DNA of 64,000 bases from Mycolicibacterium mageritense. Lineage in GTDB: Bacteria; Actinomycetota; Actinomycetes; Mycobacteriales; Mycobacteriaceae. The notes beneath the pieces were generated by a model. That model made no database searches, was not told the DNA's origin, and was given only the letters and a program-made list of their open reading frames with translations. The translations under genes and the position numbers were made by a program. Position 1 is the stretch's first letter. The number at the start of each line of letters is the position of its first letter. Below are positions 34,733 to 42,130 of this stretch, piece by piece. The stretch covers positions 558,001 through 622,000 of the forward strand of contig NZ_AP022567.1 of the NCBI RefSeq assembly GCF_010727475.1, given 5' to 3'.

Positions 34733-34774
34733 GAAGTGACTTTGGTCCTCGGCGAAAAGGACTTTCGGCGTGGG
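34733..34774 (+). promoter_or_regulatory. Two DevR (DosR)-type boxes upstream of fdxA
   Basis: The distal box GAAGTGACTTTGGTCCTCGG (34733-34752) fits the 20-bp DevR consensus well. The proximal one (34755-34774) keeps only the left half-site AGGACT. Their centres lie about 65 and 43 bases before the fdxA ATG. The proximal spacing is what is expected if transcription begins at the start codon. Confidence 0.7.
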
Positions 34775-34807
34775 CCCTCGGCCCGTCCGGTTCCGTACGG
34801 TTTGACC

Positions 34808-35164
34808 ATGCCGTACGTGATCGGAACAGCATGCGTCGACGTCATGCACAAGGCTTGTGTCCTGCAATGCCCGGTGGACTGCATCTACGAGGGCGCCCGG
34901 TCCCTCTACATCAACCCCGACGAGTGCGTGGACTGCGGTGCCTGCCGGCTGGAATGCGACGCGGGCGCCATCTACTACGAAACCGATCTCCCGGACGATC
35001 AGTTGCCGCATCTGGCCGACAACGCCGCATTCTTCAGCGAGATCCTGCCGGGCCGCGACGCCCCGCTCGGATCGCCCGGTGGCGCAGGCCGCCTCGGCCG
35101 GGTCGGCGCGGACACCCCGCTGGTGAGTGCCCTGCCGCGCCGGACCACCGACGGCCTCGGATAA
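34808..35164 (+). CDS. fdxA: 7Fe-type ferredoxin FdxA
   Basis: A 118-aa ferredoxin. The N-terminal half has the Cys pattern for one [3Fe-4S] and one [4Fe-4S] cluster (TACVDVMHKACVLQCPVDC, then PDECVDCGACRLECD). The C-terminal extension (LADNAAFFSEILPGRDAPLGSPGGA) is shared with mycobacterial FdxA, an electron carrier induced under hypoxia as part of the DevR regulon. No ribosome-binding site is evident before ATG 34808, and DevR-type boxes sit just upstream, consistent with a leaderless mRNA. Confidence 0.93.
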   Translation: MPYVIGTACVDVMHKACVLQCPVDCIYEGARSLYINPDECVDCGACRLECDAGAIYYETDLPDDQLPHLADNAAFFSEILPGRDAPLGSPGGAGRLGRVGADTPLVSALPRRTTDGLG

Positions 35165-35182
35165 GGGGACTTTGTGCCCTTA
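35163..35182 (+). promoter_or_regulatory. DevR-type box before the plus-strand nitroreductase
   Basis: AAGGGGACTTTGTGCCCTTA is a near-symmetric DevR site that begins 2 bases before the end of fdxA. Its centre lies 43 bases before GTG 35216, the same spacing as the fdxA proximal and 41125 boxes. Confidence 0.75.
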
Positions 35183-35215
35183 TCCGATGCGGCGCGAAGC
35201 GCGCACTGTGGAAGG

Positions 35216-36187
35216 GTGAGCAGCACATTCCCCGACGCCGAGACGGTGCGGGCCGCACTGGCGCTGGCGGTCCGCGCGCCGTCGGTGCACAACTCGCAGC
35301 CGTGGCGCTGGGAGGTCGGCACCGACCGGCTGCGGCTGTACGCAGATATGACAAGGCTGGGGGCACCTCCCGCTCGCGGGGGACTCGTTGCCACCGACCC
35401 TGACCGTCGCGACCTGCTGCTCAGCTGCGGCGCGACCCTGCATCACTGCGTCATCGCGTTGGCGGCATCCGGCTGGCGGGCCACCGTGCAGCGCCTGCCC
35501 GACCCGGCCGATCCGGATCTGCTGGCCACGGTGACCCTGGTGCCGTTCAGCCCGAGCGATGTCGAAACCTCACTGGCTGAGGCGATTCCGCACCGCCGCA
35601 CCGACCGGCGCCATTACAGCGGACGCGAGGTCTCACCGGCCGACATCGCCCTCATCGGGGCCCGCGCCGCGCGCGTGGGGGTCACGATACGCCGCGTGGA
35701 GTCGTTGACCGAACTGAATCTCGTTGTCGAGGAATCGGTTTCGCGGCACGTCAGCGACCACGCCTATCTGACCGAGCTCACCAGGTGGAGTGGACGCTAC
35801 GGCGCGACGGCCGGGGTACCCGCGCGCAACACGCCGCCGTCGGACCCGGCGGCCGTGGTACCGGGCCGGTTCTTCGCGGGCCCTGTCCTGGCGCAGCCGC
35901 CCAGCGCCGGCGCCGTCACCGACCATGCCGTGGTACTGGCGTTGGGTACGCGCGACGACGATGCCATGGCCCGTCTCCGGGCCGGCGAGGCCACGAGCCT
36001 CGTGTTGCTCACCGCGACGGCATTAGGCATGGCCACCTGCCCGATCACCGAACCGCTCGAATTCACCGATACCCGAGCCGCATTGCGCGATGAGCTGTTC
36101 GACGCACGGGAGTATCCGCAGATGCTGGTCCGGGTCGGCTGGGCCGCCGACGATGCCGCGCCGCTGCCCGCGACACCGCGCCGCTAA
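35216..36187 (+). CDS. Acg-family nitroreductase-fold protein
   Basis: A 323-aa protein with two half-nitroreductase modules typical of the Acg/Rv2032 family: AVRAPSVHNSQPWRWEVG (FMN-type loop), DPDRRDLLLSCGATLHHC, HRRTDRRHYSG, and a late SLVLLTATALGMATCPITEPLE. In Acg structures the flavin site is covered by a lid, and some members act by binding FMN rather than by catalysis. GTG at 35216 fits both the family N-terminus and a leaderless start 43 bases from the DevR-type box. The stop overlaps devS tail to tail by 4 bases. Confidence 0.85.
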   Translation: MSSTFPDAETVRAALALAVRAPSVHNSQPWRWEVGTDRLRLYADMTRLGAPPARGGLVATDPDRRDLLLSCGATLHHCVIALAASGWRATVQRLPDPADPDLLATVTLVPFSPSDVETSLAEAIPHRRTDRRHYSGREVSPADIALIGARAARVGVTIRRVESLTELNLVVEESVSRHVSDHAYLTELTRWSGRYGATAGVPARNTPPSDPAAVVPGRFFAGPVLAQPPSAGAVTDHAVVLALGTRDDDAMARLRAGEATSLVLLTATALGMATCPITEPLEFTDTRAALRDELFDAREYPQMLVRVGWAADDAAPLPATPRR

Positions 36188-37902
36188 CCGGGCAGCGGCA
36201 CCGACCAGCTCAGCGCCGTGCCACCGCCAGGCTGATCGGCGATGGTCAACTCGCCACCGCCCTCCGCCGCCCGGTCGCGCAGGTTGGCCAGCCCGCTCTC
36301 GGTGATCGGGCCGACGATCCCGCTTCCGTTGTCGGCCACGTCGATGCGCAGATCGTCGGCCACGGTCACGCGCACCGTGAGTTCGCTTGCGCCAGAATGC
36401 CGCACGGCATTGCTCACGGCTTCGCGCAGCACCGCTTCGGCATGGTCGGCCAGGTCCGCGTCGACCACCGAAAGCGGCCCGACGAACTGCGTCGTGGTGT
36501 GCAGGCCCGCGCCCGCGAACTGCGCGATGACGGCCTCGAGCCGTTGCCGCAACCGCGTGGCACCGGCCGGTGCCCCGTGCAGATCGAATATGGCCGTGCG
36601 GATTTCCTGGATCACGGCCTGCAGGTCGTCGACGCTCTCGACCAAGCGCTGCTGCACCTCGCTGGACCGCGCCCGCGCGATGGTGCCCTGCAACGAGAGG
36701 CCCACGGCGAACAAGCGCTGGATCACATGGTCGTGCAGGTCGCGCGCGATGCGGTCACGGTCGGCCAGGATCTCCAGCTCCCGCATCCGGCGTTGCGAAC
36801 TGGCCAGCTGCCACGCCAAGGCGGCCTGGTCGGCGAAAGACGCGGCCATGTCGAGTTGCTCGGCGGTGAACGCAGGCCCCGCGCCCAGCCGCATGGCCAC
36901 CAGCACGCCCGCGACGGTGTCGGTGGTACGCAACGGCAGGATCAGCGCCGGGCCCGTGTATCCGCACAGCTCGAAACTGTCCAGCTGCTGCGGTGTGCCC
37001 TTACGGAAGACCTCTCCCACCGCCGTCTCCGGAACCGGGATCGACTCGGTGCCGCATCCGTGCACCGCGCCCGCGATCGCGGCGACCGCCAAGGTGCCGA
37101 CCTCGGCGCTGGGGGCTTCCGGATCGGCGGGTACCGCGACCACGGTGCCGTCGGCCCCGGTGAGTTTGAGCGCTTCGTCGGCGACGAGCCGGAACACCGT
37201 GCCCGGATCGGTGCCGGAGAGCAGTTCGGTGCCGATGTCGCGGGTCGCGGCGATCCAGGCCTGCCTGGCCCGGGACTGCTCGTACAGTCGGGCATTGTCG
37301 ACGGCAATGCCCGCCGCCGCGGCCAGTGCCTGCGCCAGTACCTCGTCGTCCTCACTGAACGGCTGGCCGTTGGTCTTCTCGGTCAGGTAGAGGTTGCCGA
37401 AGACCTTGTCCCTGGTGCGGACCGGCACCCCGAGGAACGTGCGCATCGGCGGATGATTCGGCGGGAACCCGACCGACGCGGGGTGCAGCCGAATGTCTTC
37501 CAGCCGTATGGGCTTGGGATCATCGATCAACACGCCCAGCACGCCGCGGCCTTCCGGCAGCGACCCGATGGTTTCGCGCTCTTCCTCGCTGATGCCCTCG
37601 TAGATGAACTCCGTCAGTTGATGGTCGTCGCCACGAACTCCCAGAGCGCCGTACCGGGCGTCGACGAGGTCGATCGCGGTGTGCACGATGGTGCGCAGTG
37701 TGACGTCGAGTTCCAGCCCCGAGGTGACCACCAGCATGGCTTCCACCAGGCCGTCGAGCCGGTCGCGGCCCTCGACGATCTGCTCGACACGGTCTTGGAC
37801 CTCGGTGAGCAGTTCCCGCAGCCGCAACTGCGACAGTGTGTCGCGCAACGGCGCGATCCGCTGCTCGTCGTCGGGGCGCCGCTTACCTGTCACGCCCACC
37901 AT
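36184..37902 (-). CDS. devS: Sensor histidine kinase DevS/DosS (heme GAF type)
   Basis: A 572-aa cytosolic sensor kinase. GAF-A (about 60-200) carries His150 in PNHPPMRTFLGVPV, matching the heme-ligand His149 of M. tuberculosis DevS. GAF-B spans about 230-365. The HisKA_3 dimerisation helix has RDRIARDLHDHVIQRLFAVG with phospho-acceptor His390, and the C-terminal HATPase has DNGSGI and GLANLRDRA. It senses O2, NO and CO and phosphorylates DevR. ATG at 37902 lies 21 bases after the PPOX gene stop, so it is co-transcribed with the genes upstream. Confidence 0.94.
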   Translation of the reverse strand: MVGVTGKRRPDDEQRIAPLRDTLSQLRLRELLTEVQDRVEQIVEGRDRLDGLVEAMLVVTSGLELDVTLRTIVHTAIDLVDARYGALGVRGDDHQLTEFIYEGISEEERETIGSLPEGRGVLGVLIDDPKPIRLEDIRLHPASVGFPPNHPPMRTFLGVPVRTRDKVFGNLYLTEKTNGQPFSEDDEVLAQALAAAAGIAVDNARLYEQSRARQAWIAATRDIGTELLSGTDPGTVFRLVADEALKLTGADGTVVAVPADPEAPSAEVGTLAVAAIAGAVHGCGTESIPVPETAVGEVFRKGTPQQLDSFELCGYTGPALILPLRTTDTVAGVLVAMRLGAGPAFTAEQLDMAASFADQAALAWQLASSQRRMRELEILADRDRIARDLHDHVIQRLFAVGLSLQGTIARARSSEVQQRLVESVDDLQAVIQEIRTAIFDLHGAPAGATRLRQRLEAVIAQFAGAGLHTTTQFVGPLSVVDADLADHAEAVLREAVSNAVRHSGASELTVRVTVADDLRIDVADNGSGIVGPITESGLANLRDRAAEGGGELTIADQPGGGTALSWSVPLPG

Positions 37903-37923
37903 GCTGGCACAGCAGCACCCGGG

Positions 37924-38364
37924 CTACACCCCTGGTTCGGGCCCGAACCGGAATCTGCGGCCCGTGATCCGGGTCGCGGATACCCGGACGAAGTGCGTCT
38001 TCGTCGTCGCCGTCCACGGCAACAGCTGGGCCTGTGCGGCTTCGCTCAGTTCGTCATCGGTCCGCAGGGTGCGTGCGACGCCACGAACGATCACACTCCA
38101 GCCCTCCACGGCATTGTGGTCGTCGGCCTCGAACAGCACGGCCCGGTTCATGGCAGCACTGATCAGCTTGGTGCCCTCTGCCGTTCGGAACAGGATCGTG
38201 TGGTGCTGCACCACGAAGTTCACCGGGAAGATGTGTGCCTCGTTGTCGACGGTGGTGACGAGCCGGCCCAGCGAGACGCTCCCCAACAGTCCCCAGCTCT
38301 CACGGTCCGAGAGGATGCTGACCGGTGCGCCCTGCGTCACAACGGTTTCGACGGAGTCGCTCAT
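37924..38364 (-). CDS. Pyridoxamine 5'-phosphate oxidase-like (split-barrel flavin-binding) protein
   Basis: A 146-aa split-barrel protein. LSDRESWGLLGSVSLGRLVTTVDNEAHIFPVNFVV is the typical FMN/F420-binding N-terminus, followed by HTILFRTAEGTKLISA and a WSVIVRGVARTL strand. Similar proteins are DevR targets in mycobacteria. ATG at 38364 is 10 bases after the universal stress gene stop. A strong DevR-type box lies 57 bases upstream, inside that gene's 3' end, so it probably has its own inducible promoter as well as read-through. Confidence 0.85.
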   Translation of the reverse strand: MSDSVETVVTQGAPVSILSDRESWGLLGSVSLGRLVTTVDNEAHIFPVNFVVQHHTILFRTAEGTKLISAAMNRAVLFEADDHNAVEGWSVIVRGVARTLRTDDELSEAAQAQLLPWTATTKTHFVRVSATRITGRRFRFGPEPGV

Positions 38365-38374
38365 GGCATCGACG

Positions 38375-39310
38375 CTATTGGCCCGACACTGCGCCGGCCA
38401 AGGGCGCAATGTCCGCTTCGTCAGGGACCAAAGTCCCTGCGGTCTTCGCGATCCAGGCCGGCCCGGGTTCCGCATCGTCACGTCGGCGCATCACGAGTAC
38501 CGAGCAGTTCGTCTTGTGCAGGATGGCCCGGACCTTGGGGCTCACGACCTGGGCCACGAGTTCCGGGTTCTCCGGTCCGATCACGAGCAACTGGTCGATT
38601 CCTGCGCTCTGCGCCAACAGGTTTGCGATGTCCTTGGGCCGCGGAAGGGTGCACATCGCGAACTCGGCGTGCTCCAGTTCGGCGTCGCGGATGTAACTTT
38701 CGAGATGAGCCTGTAGCTCCCGCTGACCGACGGGCAGATCCCGACCCGGGGCATGCCACGGGGTGAGAACCAGTACGGGCGCCTGGCGGCGTTGCGCCTC
38801 GTCCATCGCGGCCTGCAACGCGCTGTCCGACCCTGGTGAATCGTCAAGCGCCGCAACAACCCACTTGTGTGCCGTCATCGGCCCACGCGGATGCCTGCGC
38901 CGGATGATCGCGACCGGGCAGTGCGCGCCGAGCGCCACCCCTGCGGCGGTCGTGCCACGCCCGTGGCCCGGCCGGTGATAGGTCTTGTGCTTGTGCACGC
39001 CTCGAGAACCCACACAGATCATCGCGGCCGCGCGCGACGCCTCGATGAGCTCGGGAACGGTGTCACCCTGGCGAATGTCGGATTCGAGCTCGACAGCTAT
39101 CCCGGTGGCTTCCACTGCAGCCCAGGCTCTGTGGATGATCTTGCGGGCCTCCGCAAAATCCTGGCCCGAGTCGCCGCGCACCACGTGCACCAACCGCAAC
39201 GGCGCGCCTCTCCGCACCGCTTCGTCGATCGCCCAGATCGACGCCCGGACAGCGTGCTTGGAGCCGTCGACGCCCACCACGACCGGCGCAATTGTCCCGT
39301 TTTCGTTCAT
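38375..39310 (-). CDS. Universal stress protein, two-domain
   Basis: A 311-aa tandem UspA protein. The first domain starts APVVVGVDGSKHAVRASIWAIDEA and has ICVGSRG. The second begins HKWVVAALDDSPGSDSALQAA and has LLVIGPENPELVAQ. The ATP-loop pattern G-x2-G-x9-G-S/T is degraded in both, so nucleotide binding is uncertain. Tandem Usp proteins are typical DevR regulon members linked to dormancy. The start at 39310 is 56 bases after a DevR-type box that straddles the devR stop codon. Confidence 0.88.
   Translation of the reverse strand: MNENGTIAPVVVGVDGSKHAVRASIWAIDEAVRRGAPLRLVHVVRGDSGQDFAEARKIIHRAWAAVEATGIAVELESDIRQGDTVPELIEASRAAAMICVGSRGVHKHKTYHRPGHGRGTTAAGVALGAHCPVAIIRRRHPRGPMTAHKWVVAALDDSPGSDSALQAAMDEAQRRQAPVLVLTPWHAPGRDLPVGQRELQAHLESYIRDAELEHAEFAMCTLPRPKDIANLLAQSAGIDQLLVIGPENPELVAQVVSPKVRAILHKTNCSVLVMRRRDDAEPGPAWIAKTAGTLVPDEADIAPLAGAVSGQ
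38421..38440 (-). promoter_or_regulatory. DevR-type box inside the usp 3' end
   Basis: TCAGGGACCAAAGTCCCTGC is an almost perfect DevR palindrome lying inside the coding region of the universal stress gene. Its centre is about 66 bases before the PPOX start at 38364, the same distance as between the 39366 box and usp. Confidence 0.75.
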
Positions 39311-39365
39311 ACCTCGATCGTGCTCGGTGCGCAGGCCTGGCGAACGGGCGCTTGGTCACCTGCCC

Positions 39366-39385
39366 GTAGGGCACAAATGCCCTAG
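39366..39385 (-). promoter_or_regulatory. DevR-type box overlapping the devR stop codon
   Basis: GTAGGGCACAAATGCCCTAG, a near-perfect palindrome, includes the devR stop codon (39382-39384). Its centre is about 65 bases before the usp start at 39310. Confidence 0.75.
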
Positions 39386-40017
39386 TTGTGCCGGTCCAGC
39401 TTCGAGACGTACACGGCGGCCTGCGTGCGACGTTCCATGCCGAGCTTGGCCAGCAGCCGCGAGACGTAATTCTTGACTGTCTTCTCGGCGAGGAACATCC
39501 TGGCCGCGATCTGCTTGTTGGTCAGGCCTTCACCCAGCAGGTCGAGCAGCACGCGTTCCTGCTGGCTGAGCCCGGCGAGTGGATCGGCGCGTTCGGCATC
39601 ACCGCGCAGCTTGGCCATCAGCGCCGCGGCAGCCCGGTTGTCGAGCAGCGACCGGCCCGCTCCGACATCCTTGATCGCCTTGGCCAGTTCCATGCCCTTG
39701 ATGTCCTTGACCACATAACCGCTGGCCCCGGCCAGGATGGCGTCGAGCATGGCCTCGTCGGACGTGAACGACGTCAGCATCAGGCACCGCAGATCCGGCA
39801 TGCGGGACAAAAGATCCCGGCACAGCTCGATGCCGTTGCCGTCGGGCAGGCGAACGTCGAGCACCGCGACATCGGGTGCGGCCGCGGGTATCCGGGCCAG
39901 CGCCGAGGCCACCGAATCGGCCTCGCCGATCACGTCGAGTTCCGGATCGGCGCCGAGCAGATCGATCAAGCCCCGGCGCACCACCTCGTGGTCGTCGACC
40001 AGGAAAACTTTGATCAT
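39382..40017 (-). CDS. devR: Response regulator DevR/DosR
   Basis: A 211-aa NarL/LuxR-type response regulator. The receiver domain has acidic pocket residues Asp8 and Asp9 and phospho-acceptor Asp54 in VAVLDVRLPDGNG. The C-terminal helix-turn-helix is LSQQERVLLDLLGEGLTNKQIAARMFLAEKTVKNYVSRLLAKLG, the mycobacterial DevR form. It activates the hypoxia/NO dormancy regulon by binding the 20-bp boxes found around it. ATG at 40017 is 40 bases after the nitroreductase stop, so it is likely transcribed with that gene from the 41125 box and autoregulated. Confidence 0.95.
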   Translation of the reverse strand: MIKVFLVDDHEVVRRGLIDLLGADPELDVIGEADSVASALARIPAAAPDVAVLDVRLPDGNGIELCRDLLSRMPDLRCLMLTSFTSDEAMLDAILAGASGYVVKDIKGMELAKAIKDVGAGRSLLDNRAAAALMAKLRGDAERADPLAGLSQQERVLLDLLGEGLTNKQIAARMFLAEKTVKNYVSRLLAKLGMERRTQAAVYVSKLDRHN

Positions 40018-40057
40018 CCTCGGATTCTCACAATCACCGCCGCCCGCCGCAAGCGAG

Positions 40058-41092
40058 TCAGGAGATCGAGAGGATGGCCTCGACGGGGCGGCGCGGCGTA
40101 GGCGGCGGAACATCTTCGAGGGCCGGTGCGATGCCGACCCGGACGAGCACCTGCGGGCACGCGTCGCGTCCGATGAGCGCGCCGATGATGTCGCGACTGG
40201 CATGCAGTTCGGTCACATGCGTGACGGGGCACGTGGCGAAGCCGGCCAGGGTGCATTCCAGCAGTGTCGCCGAGAGCGCCTCGCCTGCGTCGAGCGCGTC
40301 GGCCCGGCTGTACCCGTCGGTGGACAGCACCACGATCTTGGCGGCGTCGTCGTTGAGCGCGGGACGCCGGTCGCTGTGTGCGGTCACCGGGAAGGACCGC
40401 GCCATCGCGACGCGTTCGCTTTCGGCAGCGGACACCAGCGCGCTCTGCGGGATACCGTCTTCGGTGGCGAACGGGGTTGTCCACCAGGCGAGTTCGGCGT
40501 GGTAGGCAGAGTCGTACAGTCGCAGCGACTCCGTCAGCTCAGCGGCCTCGGTGAGCTGTTGGCGGGCCTCGTCGCCCAGCACGTCCAGGTGCACCGGCCC
40601 GTCATCCAGGCGCGCCTGCAGCAGTGCCTCGAAGGACTCCCAGTCTGCCGGCGCTGCCATCGGCAACCGATCGGTCCGGCGCGCCAGGATCGCGTCGGCG
40701 CGCCGACGATGCGCGTCGGTGACGAACTCCATGGGGCTGAATTGCAGCGTCGCCAGGTGGTCGAGGTTGTTGGGATTCGGGAACCGCTCGACGCTCGTGC
40801 TCCAGCCGGCCGCGGCCATCGCCACCCGAACGTGGTCGAGCATGACGCCGCAGCTCATGACCGCCTCGCGCGCGGACCGGTCCGTGCTCCGCACCACGCG
40901 GGTCGGGTCGAGAAACAGCTGCAGCTCCAGACCACGCTCACTCGGGGTGTCCGTGGCACTATTTTCGACCGCCGCGTCCGTGGCACTTCCGGCAACCCAC
41001 CGCCACGGCTGGGTGTTGTGCAGCGACGGCGCACGTGAAGCCACCTCAACGGCCTTGGTGATGGTCGCGATGTCGAGCAACGTGTCGGGCAT
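40058..41092 (-). CDS. Acg-family nitroreductase-fold protein, second copy
   Basis: A 344-aa paralogue of the nitroreductase at 35216. ASRAPSLHNTQPWRWV, DRSAREAVMSCGVMLDHV, RRTDRLPM and a late SATLLECTLAGFATCPVTHVTEL are shared, with the C-terminal PQVLVRVGIAP. It is a DevR-regulon type protein that may bind or sequester flavin. ATG at 41092 is 42 bases from the centre of a DevR-type box (41125-41144), the leaderless spacing. It heads the run nitroreductase-devR-usp-PPOX-devS, all on one strand. Confidence 0.85.
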   Translation of the reverse strand: MPDTLLDIATITKAVEVASRAPSLHNTQPWRWVAGSATDAAVENSATDTPSERGLELQLFLDPTRVVRSTDRSAREAVMSCGVMLDHVRVAMAAAGWSTSVERFPNPNNLDHLATLQFSPMEFVTDAHRRRADAILARRTDRLPMAAPADWESFEALLQARLDDGPVHLDVLGDEARQQLTEAAELTESLRLYDSAYHAELAWWTTPFATEDGIPQSALVSAAESERVAMARSFPVTAHSDRRPALNDDAAKIVVLSTDGYSRADALDAGEALSATLLECTLAGFATCPVTHVTELHASRDIIGALIGRDACPQVLVRVGIAPALEDVPPPTPRRPVEAILSIS

Positions 41093-41124
41093 GACACCAT
41101 GCTCGTCGTCAGACCCGCTGTGGG

Positions 41125-41144
41125 TTAGGGTCTTTGGTCCTCAC
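41125..41144 (-). promoter_or_regulatory. DevR-type box heading the devR run
   Basis: TTAGGGTCTTTGGTCCTCAC is a good DevR site. Its centre is 42-43 bases before the nitroreductase ATG (41092), so it probably drives that gene and devR, giving positive feedback. Confidence 0.75.
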
Positions 41145-41163
41145 CTTGCCCGACGAATGGGGA

Positions 41164-42048
41164 TCAGGCGCCATTGTTGGGGCCGCCCGAATTCGCACCA
41201 GGGATGTCGGTGATCGGGAAGTTGGGCATGGGCGCGGGCGACGGCGTCGCGGGCAGCGTCGGGATGTCCTCGGGCGGGATGTCTTTGAGCGCATCGGCGG
41301 GCGGCACTGGCGGACCGTTCTCGCGGCTGCCGTAGCTGGTGCCCGGCTGCCGCTCACCGAGCATGTGGCTGACCGTCACCAGGTGATAGCCGTTGGCCTT
41401 GAGGACCGGGATGAACTGGTACACCAGGTCGACGGTCGATGAGTAGGTGTCGTGGAACAGCACCACCGAGTTCGGCTTGATCTGGGTCATCAGCATGTAC
41501 CGGGTGGCGCCGATGTTGGCGTCGTTGGCCCAGTCGAACGGAATGACATCCCAGTTGATGTCGGCCAGCCCCTGCTTGCGCGCTTCGGCCAGTACCTGGT
41601 CGTTGATCAGCCCGCCTGCGGTCCGGACCAGCTTGGGGCGGGATCCGGTGGCGGATTCGATGGCGTCACTCGCGCGGCTGAACTGCGCAGGGATGTCCTC
41701 GGGCGGAATGGTTGTCATGTTGGGGTGTTCCCAGGTGTGACTGCCGACCTCCATGCCTGCGTCGGCGATGCGCTTGGCGCCCTCGGGGTTGGCCGCGACC
41801 TTGTTCCCGATCAGGAAGAACGTCGCCTTGGCGTCGTTGTCCTTGAGGATCTGCAGCAACCGGTCCGTGTACGGGCCTGGGCCGTCGTCGAAGGTCAGCG
41901 CGATGCACTTCTCCTTCGAGCAGTCGACATCGTCGGGGTCGTCACGACGGATGTGCCCGGTCAGCGCCCCGACGACGAGCACGGCAACGGCGGCGACCAG
42001 CCCGATGACGGTCCACCGCCACGACTGACTCCTACGACCGCTCGGCAC
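41164..42048 (-). CDS. Membrane-anchored polysaccharide (peptidoglycan) deacetylase, CE4
   Basis: A 294-aa protein with one N-terminal membrane helix (about residues 13-31) and an extracytoplasmic NodB/CE4 domain. Motif 1 is IALTFDDGPGPYTD (catalytic and zinc Asp), motif 2 is VGSHTWEHPNM (zinc His residues), then VRTAGG in the place of motif 3, WDVIPFDW, and VVLFHDTYSSTV (motif 5). The C-terminal 50 residues are Pro-rich and disordered. The M. tuberculosis homologue at this locus removes acetyl groups from peptidoglycan, giving lysozyme resistance (recollection). Confidence 0.88.
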   Translation of the reverse strand: MPSGRRSQSWRWTVIGLVAAVAVLVVGALTGHIRRDDPDDVDCSKEKCIALTFDDGPGPYTDRLLQILKDNDAKATFFLIGNKVAANPEGAKRIADAGMEVGSHTWEHPNMTTIPPEDIPAQFSRASDAIESATGSRPKLVRTAGGLINDQVLAEARKQGLADINWDVIPFDWANDANIGATRYMLMTQIKPNSVVLFHDTYSSTVDLVYQFIPVLKANGYHLVTVSHMLGERQPGTSYGSRENGPPVPPADALKDIPPEDIPTLPATPSPAPMPNFPITDIPGANSGGPNNGA

Positions 42049-42070
42049 CCCGGCAGCCTACCGGCTGAGC

Positions 42071-42113
42071 TTGTGTGCGTTCACCGGCGGTGAGCGCCGG
42101 TGAACGCACACAA
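42071..42113 (-). terminator. Perfect 18-bp stem hairpin after phoH2
   Basis: TTGTGTGCGTTCACCGGC (42071-42088) pairs perfectly with 42096-42113 around a 7-base loop. It lies between the phoH2 stop and the deacetylase start. There is no U-tract on the minus strand, the common mycobacterial form of terminator. Confidence 0.6.
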
Positions 42114-42130
42114 ATCACTCAGCGTCAGGG

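Noticed and set aside
36397..38766. Long plus-strand frame opposite devS, PPOX and usp
   Set aside because: Shadow frame with biased composition; all three minus-strand genes show intact domain motifs.
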